Origin: Aquanectria penicillioides
Lineage: Eukaryota > Ascomycota > Sordariomycetes > Hypocreales > Nectriaceae
Assembly: GCA_003415625.1 (NCBI GenBank)
Contig: PYIU01000006.1
Location: forward strand, 930,001-994,000
Direction of reading: 5' to 3'
Length of the DNA stretch: 64,000 nt
Shown here: positions 10,561 through 20,436 of the stretch, piece after piece
Layout of the letters: each line of letters begins with the position of its first letter
How positions within the stretch are numbered: position 1 is the stretch's first letter
Position numbers and translations under genes: made by a program
The notes under the pieces: generated by a model
Told to the model about the DNA's origin: nothing
Database searches by the model: none
The model's input: only the letters and a program-made list of their open reading frames with translations

Positions 10561-13500
10561 TACTATTGCTATTATTATAGTAAATGCTATAAAACTATAG
10601 TTAACTATATATATAAAGTAGGAAGGGTTTAAGTAAGATAAGAAGGTTAAAAAGTATATATAGACTTATAATAGTAGCTAAATATAAAGAGGTTAGCATT
10701 TAGGCAGCTAAAAGGATTTATATATACTAATAGTAATAATAGTAGTAATAATAGTAATAATATAAAAAAAAAAGGAAAAGGTTAGGTAGCTATATTTCTT
10801 AAAGTTAAAGTTATTTTTCTTTATTAATTGTTATTAGTTAGCTGCTAGCTGGCTATTAAATCTTTAGTTTTATATAATTCTTTTTTATTATTTATTTTTA
10901 TCTCTTTTCTATTATATAAATAAAGGCTTTTAAATTAAAAAAGTAATTTAATTATATTATAATAACTTTACTATAGTTATATAATATATATATTTAAAAT
11001 CTCTTTTTACTTTTCTTTTTTTTTCTTCTTTTTTTCTTTTTATTATATTTTCTATTTATATAATGCCTTTATCTTAAGTTAAGGTAAAATGCCTATAATT
11101 TTAATAGCCTTATTAAGCTATTTAATATAAATTCCTATAATTATTAGGCTGCCTATATTATAGTAGCGCTTAGCTAAAGCTAATTAAAATTTATAACTTT
11201 AATATTAAATTGTTTTATATACTATTTTAAAATTTATTATAAATTATTAGTCTTTTATCCTTATGTATTTATTGTAATTATATAAATAATTTTAGGAAGA
11301 CCTTTTAAGCTAAAGCTTAAAAGGCAATTTAAGCTTATTAATTAATAAAATCTTAAGATCTATATAATTATTTAGCTAGATTATTAATTTGCTTAATAAG
11401 TCTTTTTACTTTTAGAGAATTCTAAAGGAGCTTTTTATTTTAAGTTAAATAATTAAATTAAGTATATATATATAAAAGGAGATACTTTTATTCTTAATAT
11501 TAATTTTTTTTTAAATACTTTTAATTTCCCTTTTTTATTATTTTTAATATTAAAGATAAATATTTAATAAAAAAAGATAAATAGATTAAGCAATTTATAT
11601 AATTAAGCTTCTAAAAACAATTTAAAAAGAATATTCTATATAAGCTTAAAAAGTCTTAATTAAAGTAAGCCAGTTTTAATTAATTACTAAAATTAATTTC
11701 TAATCGATTTTATATAATTATAGATCTTTTTTCTAAAAGTAGGTTAATTAATTAAAAGGTTTAAAAAGAAAGACTTTTTATTTAGATTAATTTTAAACTT
11801 AAAGAAAAAAAGGTTCTTACTTATATAAAGAAAGTTAAAAAGGAAGAGAAGAATAACTTTAATCTTTTTTATATTAAGACTTCTTTTTATATAAGATTAA
11901 ATCCTTTTATTTAAAAGGGAAGTCTTTCCCCTTTATTAATCTATTTAATTAAGTAAAGTTAGTTTTAAAGTCTTAAACTTTTATTAATTTCTTATATATT
12001 ACTATTACTATAAGTACCTAAAGCTAGCCTAGCTTTTTATATATAATAAATATAAAAAAGATAATTTATTTAAAAAAAAGATAAGTTATATAAAAGAAAG
12101 GTTAAAGATTTTTAATTTCTTTATTTTAAAAGTCTTAAAATTGTACTTAAAGGGCTAATAGTAAAGGGTTTCTTTAAAAAGCTAAATTAAATTAAAAGTT
12201 ATAATTTCTTTATAAAAGCTAATACTATAAAAAGTTAATAAAGAGTTATATAAAAGTAATAGAATTCCTATATAATATTATATACTACTATATAGTATTT
12301 CTTTAAGTAAAAGAATAGATAGATTACCTTATTCTTAATATTATTAGATTTATTGTCTTAAAGTAATATATATATAAATAAATAGTTAAGTATAATTAAA
12401 TACTTTCTTTTTAAAAAACCTAAAAGAATATAGTGCTTTTATATATTAATTATTAGTTTCTTTTAGTAAAAATAAATTAATATTAATATCTTAAAGAGGC
12501 TTAAGTATTATATATAAAGTTTAATAATTTTAATCTATATTTTTACCTAAAGGAACTTTTTAATTTTATATAGTTTATATATAATAAAGATTAATTAAAA
12601 TCCCTAAAATTATATACTAGCGGTTCTTTTATATATAAATCTTATGCTTATTCTAAAGAGATATAAAGTCTATAAATTTATTTTAAATTAATAAAGTATA
12701 AATTATATATAATATAATTTAATTAGCTAAATCTCCTTTAATAAAAAGAGTATATTTAGCTAATTTATTAAAAAAAGACTAAATATTATATTAGCCTTTA
12801 TATTTCTTATATAAAAGCTTGCTTATAATCCATTAATTTAATACTTTTAATTTTAATTAGTGCTATTAACTTTTAATTTAAATATTTTAGGTGCTTAATT
12901 TATATATATAATATAACTTAATATAATCTCCTTAATAATATTAGTGCTAAATACTATTTATATTTTTATATAATATCTTTATTAATTTAGCTTAAGCTAA
13001 AGTTACTTATACTATTACTTATAGTAGAGTTTTAACTTTATAATTTAAGTATATAAAAAATGGCTATATCTTAAAATGCTATATTATATAAAGATATTAC
13101 TTAAGTATACTTAATGCAGTAATTATAGATTAATTAATATAAAATTAAATTATATACTTTAAGTATGCATTAATATATATATAGATTTAAATCTTAAATC
13201 TTTTTAATTTCTTATATCTATTAAAATACTAAAGGAAATTTAATTTAAAAATAAAAAAGTCTATATAATACTTAAAATTCCCTTTTTAATGCTTTTAGAC
13301 CTCTTTTAAGAAAATAAAGCAATAGAAATTATAAAGATAGTTTTAAAAGACTAAAATATTTCCTTTAAGTTATATATAATTATAAAGATATTCTTTTTTA
13401 AAACTATAAATTACAAAAGACTATTAAAGGTTATATTTAAGAAATTAAATTATAGCTTTAAGTATTGCCTTTCTTTCTTTATTTATATAAAATTAATATT

Positions 13501-14079
13501 TTATTCTATTTTACTATTAAATTCTTTAAATAATAAAGAAAGAAATAAAAAGTCTATTTTAATATTAAATATTTTATAGAATTAAAGCATTATTATATTT
13601 ATATAAATAAAAATAAAAGTATATATAATTAATAAATTTATTTAATATTTTAATATAAAATTAATATATAAGCTTTTATTTTAATAGCTATAAATTAAAA
13701 GATTAAAGATTAATTTTTAGGGTATTTTATATAGATAAAAGTTAATTAATTTAATTAAAAATATCTTAAGCTTTAAGACTATTTTTAAAAAGTTTATATA
13801 TCTCTTTATATAATAGGTCTAAATCTATTTAAGCTATTTACTAAAAAAGTCCCTAAATTAAAAGTTAAGTCTTTAATATATAAAGACTAATTTATTATTG
13901 CCTTTATATAGAAAGAATCTTATTAATTAATTTAAGAATATATTAGTAGGTATCTCTATTATAAAATAATATAATAATTTCCTCTTATATGCATTTAAGG
14001 TCCCTTAATAATGGCGGCATATTGTATATTGTAATATAAAAGAGGAGAAATTGATGTGTGGGGTTGAGGGATTTTGCAC

Positions 14080-14133
14080 TTTAGTAAGTAGGGATTTTGC
14101 ACTCATGCAAATATTAGCTAATGTGCGACCGTA
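14080..14133 (-). repeat. Right terminal inverted repeat
   Basis: It is the partner of the left repeat in inverse orientation. A second, inner copy of the subterminal motif GGGATTTTGCA (14068-14078) sits just inside the one within the repeat (14091-14101). This suggests tandem transposase-binding sites. Confidence 0.88.
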
Positions 14134-14139
14134 CAGCAA
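14134..14139. repeat. Target-site duplication, right copy (CAGCAA)
   Basis: It is identical to 9572-9577 and directly abuts the right inverted repeat. Confidence 0.65.
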
Positions 14140-15629
14140 GCCAACAGGAGGACCGGAATGAATTTCACCGTGGACCCTCACTTATTTACTCAAGGCTTGT
14201 TGCATCAAAGGAAATATTAGGTGAATAATTTGAGCACTAGGGAATAGTGTTGATAAAAGACTCGCTTTGCCTACTCGAGCTATCCACCTCATCATTCCAT
14301 GATATCCCTACCAACGCCAAAATCCCCACTGATTGTGCTGTCGCTATAGTCCTGCCACCAGTGCAAACGCTTTGGCCTTTCCGAAGCCAGTCGCGTTTTG
14401 GTCATAAAATTATTTTATAAATATTAAAGAATATAACGAGCGATCTTGCCCACACTATGTCTTCCTCTCTTGCTAGTGGCGGTGGCTCCACCAATCGTCG
14501 ATCCTCAACTAGCAAAGCACATACCACTGCCATCGAAGATGCCGGAGCCCCTAACCAAAGCCGTTATCAATAACAACAGTGATTTATTCACCATTTTTTC
14601 CAATCACTCATTCGAAGCTCGGGGAAAACCCTTTAGTAATTCGTTTAAAAATCTATTGTTGTTTATAAATAACAAGGGTTCTCATTTCTTTGGAGGGAAA
14701 GCAATGCCAGACTTTACTGAGACCTCTCACGCTGGTATGTACTATCTTAGGCTTAGGACCTTGAGTCGATTGACAGAGGGCGAACTGGCTTGCAACTAGG
14801 AGCACATGAACCACCATCTCTACATTCGCCGTAGCTGTCGGTATACAGGCAAACAGACCAAGGCGAAGAAGGTCATTCAATCTGTAGCCGATGGCTTTCA
14901 CACGGGTGATCGGGGCGAGATCCAGTCAACCGACGCAACACCTCGAAAACGGACACGAGACTCAATTCCAACCGTGGTGTTGAATCCTCATACAGAGTAT
15001 GTGGCCCATATGAATTGCCGTTTTAGGCAATCGGATTATGACGGCCGTGACCTGGCTCTTGAACCTGACTCAACACAACACGCGTGACCAAATTATTGGG
15101 TCTTCACACCCTCACATGATAGAAACTGAAATCAAAGTGACCCGACGGGAGGCAATCATGGCCCCTGGAGGTCCCTTCGACAAACTTGGAGCCTTTGGCC
15201 AAGACCCAGAACTGCTCGTCACTGATACGGAGGGCTGGCTGGCCGAACCAAGATTTCATGTCATGCCAAAAGAGAATAAGATCAAACTCTGGAACTTGTG
15301 CTCTTGTTTCGGAAACAATGGCTGGAGAAAATCAAGGGTGAATGAATCTGAAGATCAGAAGAGTTCTCGTTTATCGACAAGCATCCAGAGCCGAAGACCC
15401 ATCTTACTTCAACCATTGTCATGCAGCGACCAGTGGGGCAGGTTCGAATGCTAGCAAAAGGAACTGTCGATAGGAAGCGAAGCACTCCATGTCATTGCAG
15501 ACCAACTCATCACTGCTACAAAATTTGCCGATTAACTAAATCCAGTCCGAACCCAAAAAAGCCTTCTAGATGAGGCAAAAAGGAATATATGTATGGATGG
15601 AATTTAGCAAAAAAATTCAATACGTAAGC
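14140..15629. other. Region right of the transposon, no supported gene
   Basis: Base composition returns to normal. Plus-strand frames at 14446-14799, 14806-15087 and 15038-15454 are open and have fairly normal amino-acid composition, but I recognise no family and could not join them convincingly. They may be remnants of a decayed gene, like several loci to the right. Confidence 0.4.
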
Positions 15630-15690
15630 CTCCGATGCAGGGAATCGAACCCTGATCGCTCAATGGGGACGGCCGTTAGGCCGGTCCCCG
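15630..15690 (-). pseudogene. tRNA-Glu-derived pseudogene 1 (T arm plus D-arm-like hairpin)
   Basis: On the minus strand the 3' part (T arm GGGTTCGATTCCC, 3' acceptor strand CATCGGA) is that of tRNA-Glu. The anticodon arm is missing. The 5' part is a hairpin with stem CGGCC/GGCCG around a TAAC loop; its TAACGG resembles the tRNA-Glu D arm. It cannot be a working tRNA. Confidence 0.7.
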
Positions 15691-15794
15691 GAAGCGAATG
15701 AATAGATGTTTAAAAAAAAAAGCAGCTAAATAAAAAGGAGTAAGTAGATAAATAGCACAATTGTATCTAAAGGGTTGATCTTAATGCATTTGAT

Positions 15795-15847
15795 CTCCGG
15801 TGTAGGGAACCGAGCCCTGCTCGACCGTTAGGTCGGCTGGTCCCCGA
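15795..15847 (-). pseudogene. tRNA-Glu-derived pseudogene 2
   Basis: This is a second, more diverged copy of the same truncated arrangement. The T loop is changed (GGCTCGGTTCC) and the hairpin stem reads CGACC/GGTCG. Relative to copy 1 this is a paired change that keeps the stem. The two copies share the layout hairpin, then T arm, then acceptor strand. Confidence 0.65.
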
Positions 15848-15911
15848 TAGATGGAAACGAGAGGAAATGGAATGGATTGGTTGCTTAAGCAGACCAAAAA
15901 GAAAGATAGAT

Positions 15912-15996
15912 CTCCGGTGCAGGGAATCGAACCCTGATCGCCGCGGCACGTTTCTTAGATGAAAACGCGGAATGATAACCGTTACACCACATCGGA
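15912..15996 (-). tRNA. tRNA-Glu (UUC) with a 13-nt intron
   Basis: The minus strand folds into a full cloverleaf: acceptor TCCGATG/CACCGGA, D arm with GTGTAACGGTTATCA, anticodon stem CCGCG/CGCGG, variable loop CGAT, T arm CAGGG/CCCTG with TTCGATT loop, and discriminator G. The anticodon loop carries TTC, and a 13-nt intron follows position 37, the canonical place. The mature length of 72 nt fits eukaryotic tRNA-Glu. One oddity is an A5-C68 mismatch in the acceptor stem; the fragment at 15630 keeps the T that would pair. The B box is intact. The gene is probably functional, but the mismatch leaves some doubt. Confidence 0.85.
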
Positions 15997-16825
15997 TGTT
16001 TTTGCTTGTTGGAAGTTTCTTAATTATAGACTATATGTTACCCTGCCGTCTGAGAGCATTTGATTGGACCGACTTGTCGCTTAGTGTGGCCAGGCACTAA
16101 AACAATCAGCACCAAGGCTGCGGCACGAGGTTGTATCCGCTCAAGAGGTCACTTATCGATGCCCGCACAGTTTAAGAGAGTGGTGAGTTAGTGGTCCAGG
16201 GTAATGTAGGCCAACCTATGGTAGAGAAGGTTAAGAGAGATAAAAGGGATTATAAATAGATAGGAAATTAGTAAGCAGTTTCCTTTAATTTATTATTATT
16301 TTCAAAATTTTGAATTTTTATACATTTTACTGGCGCACGGTGGCAGCAAGAGACGTAGAAGAAAGAACAACCACCAAAGCAACCCAAAAAAGGATGCCCT
16401 TGGTCAGTGACTGAGCCAAATGAAGGTCCAAGTGCATGAGAGAGAGGGGAACGGGAAAGAACAAAAACAAAACAAATAAATAGAAAAGAATGTCAAGCTG
16501 GAATCTGCAGCAATAGATCAAATAGTGTCAACTGTGAATACTTACCTGAAAACAAGGCCAAATTAGAGGGAAGAAATAGCCTTCGTGCCAATGAAAAGAC
16601 TAACGCCATGTGACCTACCCTGTACCTTCCCGCGCCACGCACTGTTTTTGCACATATGTATATCCATTAGCTTCATAGGCGTCGGATGTCAAGTCACTAC
16701 CCTTGCATGCGATTCACAACTAACGATCCTTCAGACGCTGCTTTGTCATTCGCATCACTTTCGTCGAAGCCCTTAATTAAATCATCTTTCCATCAATAAT
16801 CTATAGTTTTCCTTGTACGTTTTAA
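15997..16825. other. Intergenic region right of the tRNA
   Basis: It contains the tRNA 5' flank and the 3' flank of the mitochondrial protein gene. AT-rich sequence lies near 16240-16330. No gene is recognised. Confidence 0.5.
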
Positions 16826-18043
16826 TTACTCGGCCTGCTTCTTGGCATTCTCCACAATCTTGTGTGCCCGCTCGGTCTTCTCCTCAAGCACTCGCCTGAG
16901 CTCCTCTACAGTCTCCTTGAAGAGTTTCTCTCCTTCCTCCGTATGCTCTTGTGCTACCTCTCCCAGTTCTTGAAGTCTTTCCATAATAGAATCTCCGTCG
17001 GGAATCTTCTTGAGGTACTTGTTCACATCTACCCAGCCTCCAGACAGTTCGGAACCTTTGGACTTGGCGCCATCGACAGCCTTCTTAACGTAGGTCTCGA
17101 GATCACCCAGGTTGCCAGAGTCCACAGCAGCTTTGGCCTTGTCAAACAGATCTTGGATATTTCCCTGCTTCAAAGTGTCGGCATTCTTCTCGATAAGCTC
17201 TTTGACCTTGGGATTCTTGTCGAAGAGTGGCTTGGCCTCCTCGACTGCCTTCTTCCAGACGTCATCGCCCAGCTTCTTGATCTCCTCAACCTTCTCATCG
17301 ATTAACTTCTTTGCTTTTTCTAGGCTCGCCACGCTAAATCCGCTGGAAAAGAGATCCTTGATCTGTTTCCAGGTGTCGTTGACCTGCTTCTTAGCCTCTG
17401 GGCCATATTTCTCACCAAGCCGCTTCAATTGATCCACATTGTCGCCCAGCTTCTCCTTGACCTGGGGGTGGTTATCGAGGACGTCGGAAAGAGCATCTCC
17501 AGAAAGACTGGCAATTTTCTTTGTCAAGTCGGCAATGACATCATAAGCCCGAGACGCGGTTTCTAGGCTTAGGCCCGACTTGGAAATGTGTTGAAACTTC
17601 TTATAAGCATCGTTGACCAATTGATCTGCCTCCTCACGGTGGTTCTTTCGGACCTTTTCCCAATCATCAAACGCAGTGTCAACGTAGGCACGACCACCTG
17701 GAATCCATCCTACATATGCGTAGGCAAACTCCTTGATTGAGCTGACCGCTTCCTCTGCGCTGGGCGTCTTCTCCTGTAGTTTCTTGACTGCGGTCTGGTA
17801 GGACTTCTCGGCCTCCTTTGCGACCTTGTTGAGTTTTGATGCGGTTTGTCCGGCGGGAGTGAACGAATAAAATCCGTAGAAGAGAGCTGCACCGGCTACT
17901 CCGCCGGCGACGCTAGTTGCGAATGAGGAGCCGCTCGAGGCCGGAGATGTTGACTGAAATCGGATCTGCTGGCGACGAGGGGCCCGCAGAGAGCGGGCCA
18001 CCCTTGGAAGAGTTGACCTGAAAATGGGGCGGGCGGGAAGCAT
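16826..18043 (-). CDS. Uncharacterised mitochondrial, single-membrane-span helical protein
   Basis: An intronless 405-aa frame. Residues 1-31 are rich in Arg, Ser and Leu with no acids (MLPARPIFRSTLPRVARSLR), a strong mitochondrial presequence. A glycine/alanine-rich hydrophobic segment at about 40-60 (SVAGGVAGAALFYGFYSF) can span the inner membrane. The remaining roughly 340 residues are charged and predicted all-helical. They have loosely repeated blocks ending in DLF or LF (KQIKDLFSSG, NIQDLFDKAK), apolipoprotein- or LEA-like in composition, and a coiled coil at the C-terminus. I do not recognise a named family. A structural role at the inner membrane is inference only. The start is well supported by the presequence. 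Confidence 0.88.
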   Translation of the reverse strand: MLPARPIFRSTLPRVARSLRAPRRQQIRFQSTSPASSGSSFATSVAGGVAGAALFYGFYSFTPAGQTASKLNKVAKEAEKSYQTAVKKLQEKTPSAEEAVSSIKEFAYAYVGWIPGGRAYVDTAFDDWEKVRKNHREEADQLVNDAYKKFQHISKSGLSLETASRAYDVIADLTKKIASLSGDALSDVLDNHPQVKEKLGDNVDQLKRLGEKYGPEAKKQVNDTWKQIKDLFSSGFSVASLEKAKKLIDEKVEEIKKLGDDVWKKAVEEAKPLFDKNPKVKELIEKNADTLKQGNIQDLFDKAKAAVDSGNLGDLETYVKKAVDGAKSKGSELSGGWVDVNKYLKKIPDGDSIMERLQELGEVAQEHTEEGEKLFKETVEELRRVLEEKTERAHKIVENAKKQAE

Positions 18044-18800
18044 AGTTATTGTACTTATTTGGTTTGGATACAGATGGTTAAAGATTAAAGAATTGAGGTG
18101 TGTGCACTAAGGGGGGCAGATTTTGTGTGAGATATTAGACGAAGCGGATTGTGATGAGAGGGCAGAAGATCGCCTCGTCTAGATACCGGTGCCTTTTAAG
18201 ATCCATTACCATATGAAATAATACCTACCGTTGGAATGACGAATTGCGGCCTTCAACTGGGATCATGAGCGGAGGGCGCAGAGTGGTGATGTCAATGATG
18301 CTACATTGCGGGGAGCTTTCAGCATCAATGCGGGACGATCGAAGCCACACTCCAACCTATTTCCCGAACTAGAACGCCAAATACGTCAAAAGAAATGAAT
18401 CAATCGAGATTATCGAGTGCCACAAAGAGCGACGGAGTTTCATTAGCCAACATTGGGTGGTGGTTACGTCATTCCAAATGGGGTCACAGATCTGAGAGGG
18501 TTGTAGCGTAGCTTTTTAGCGTTCGGATCATTGCGCGTCATTATGTCCAATTTTCCGAGGTTGAAAATCAAGTCGGATGAGCCCTGTTAGACCCAAATTA
18601 GCAGATAGAGCTAGGTACGACCTGTGAAAAAAAAACTACGTGGGCTCGTAAGCGGATATGAGTTTTATGAGACATGCTGGCGGTCGTTCACAGGCAAGGC
18701 AACGTAATTTCAAGATTGCCTCATTGGATCGGCGATTTATTTTAATTAGACAAAAACATGAATGGAATAAGAAAATGCCAAATGGTCTGGTGACATTCGC
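18044..18800. other. Intergenic region
   Basis: It holds the promoter of the mitochondrial protein gene and the 3' flank of the dioxygenase pseudogene. No feature is recognised. Confidence 0.5.
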
Positions 18801-19963
18801 TTAAGACTTGATGATTTGCCGAGATGCAACATTGGGATCATTCTCAGTGTACGCCAAGTCAGTCCACCTCTTGTCATAGGGCTGTGTTTTTGTCGACAAA
18901 CCTCAAGTCTGTTGAGCATCTAATTCGTCTTGAGGGCGACTTGTTCATTTCTCCGGCATGAATCGTCATGGGAGAGTGAAAAACAACATCGTCAGCCTCA
19001 TAATTGGCCTGTCAAAAAGTTAGCCGTTGCATTGTCGACCAAGAAATGCTGTAGTGACTTACAGTGAACCATTTCCGTGACCAGTTCTCTCCAAATCTAG
19101 CTGCATTCTTGTCAACCCAGCCACCAGCGGGACATGTTCTTATTAAATGCAGAGATCCTCTCCGCATCGGACAAATCGGCGTTTTGTCTAGCAAAATCTG
19201 CCTCATATTTTACACCGATATCGTGCGCGCAATCCAGATAGGTCAAACTTCGTAGACGGTACTGGGAGGAAGGTGTTGTCTGGGTATGGTTAAGATGAAT
19301 TCTTTTTCTTATGCCAATTTTTTCCACCCTTTTATGTCTAGGTCGAAGGTCTTCTTGACCCTGCAGTCATTAAAAAATGCCGCGAGGAGTAGCTTACCCT
19401 TGTCAACGAAGGTTCCGGGATGCTCAAGCCTAGTACAAATCCCATTGATGGCATCTTCTCGGGCAGGGATTGGCGAGAGTATCTCCTCCCCGGGGCAGTA
19501 CGTGTCGCTGCGGGTCTCAAGGATGAAGGTCCATTCGTCGAAAATGCGATCAAAAGCCATGTGGCCCCGTTCTACCAGGATTTCAAGGCTTATGCTGGAG
19601 AGAAATTGGAGCCATTTGTCGGGAAGCTCTGCGAGTTTGAAGAGCCATGTTGCCTACCGAGATCTCAGTACCCGGCGGAGAGGCGACACCGGTTCATTAT
19701 GATCAAATAGTTCTTCGAGGCGCCGCTCCCATAAACATCATGGCTTGGGTCCAGATTGGTGACATCGGTCTTTATGATGGCGGTTCTTCAATGGGAGTAT
19801 CAGGGTAGCAAGGTGTGAGCTCCCCGACGTCTTCAATAATTCCTCCATTCCAATGGACGGTCAGAATTTCCTCTCGAGTAGTTTGAGGCTCTTTCTGCTT
19901 GGATAAATGGCAAACATCCGACTGGATAGATAGGGGAGCAATATTACCTAGCACCTCGGTCAT
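18801..19963 (-). pseudogene. PhyH-type dioxygenase, frameshifted
   Basis: The 3' half clearly encodes the C-terminal part of a phytanoyl-CoA dioxygenase-like protein. After a GT-AG intron near 19022-19060, the frame gives DDVVFHSPMTIHAGEMNKS (distal metal-binding His) and RIRCSTDLRFVDK (2-oxoglutarate-binding Arg region). At least three one-base shifts are needed to read it: an extra C in a CCC run near 19130, an extra A in an A5 run at 18887-18891, and a missing G near 18864. The 5' half, from a possible start at 19963, is scattered over several frames; I could not place the HxD motif. It is more decayed than the intact paralogue-like gene at 4.5 kb and belongs to another subfamily. Confidence 0.72.
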
Positions 19964-20436
19964 GGTGTCTGATGTTATTTATGGAGTATCATGAGACTTC
20001 AATGAGACTTCGAATGATGTTCGATGATGATGGGGTACAATGATTCTTCATAATTAATCTTACGCTTGTACATTTAAATAATCCAGTCTCTTTTATGATT
20101 TTACTGAGGCTATCTAATACGACCAACTGCCGGAGACCGTGGTGCATGCATGTTAGTCAACCCTTGAGGATCGATTGGTTAGCGCCCCCAACCCTGTATT
20201 GCGTGGTGTTGCGTGGGAACTGGGAGGATCAGCATCCGGGGAAGACACAAATTTCCTATTTAGGAAATTCAGAAGGCGTTCCCCGAATGGAAGTGAGTGT
20301 TTGTCTAACTGAGGATGAGTCGCAGTGTGTCATCGGGGAAACCCCCAGTTTCCTTTTTTGGTCTCTCGTCGGGTCTCATTTGGGTCGTGACTGAGTTGCG
20401 AGTCGGGGGCCGCTGGATGAGGATGAACAAATGCAT
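19964..20436. other. Intergenic region between two pseudogenes
   Basis: It probably contains the former promoter of the dioxygenase. No gene is recognised. Confidence 0.45.

Larger units (their letters stand above)
9578..14133. mobile_element. RIP-degraded DNA transposon, about 4.56 kb
   Basis: The block is bounded by 54-bp terminal inverted repeats and a 6-bp direct duplication, so it is an inserted cut-and-paste element. The interior is extremely AT-rich. CpA and TpG are scarce, while TpA, ApG and CpT are abundant, as expected after RIP (CpA to TpA). Stops occur in all frames and no transposase can be read. The ends are TAC...GTA. A 6-bp duplication with such ends is unusual among fungal elements (Tc1/mariner makes TA, hAT makes 8 bp). 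IS3EU-type elements are, from memory, described with 6-bp duplications and TAY ends, but this assignment is only a suggestion. If the first TA is instead counted as the target site, the element would be a Tc1/mariner or pogo type. Confidence 0.8.

Noticed and set aside
9640..14060. Possible CRISPR, centromere or mitochondrial insertion
   Set aside because: No regular spaced repeats are present, the block is flanked by inverted repeats, and its dinucleotide bias fits RIP. No mitochondrial gene can be read in it.
14446..15454. Series of plus-strand frames beside the transposon
   Set aside because: I could not link them by good splice sites, nor recognise any family. They are kept only as a possible decayed gene.
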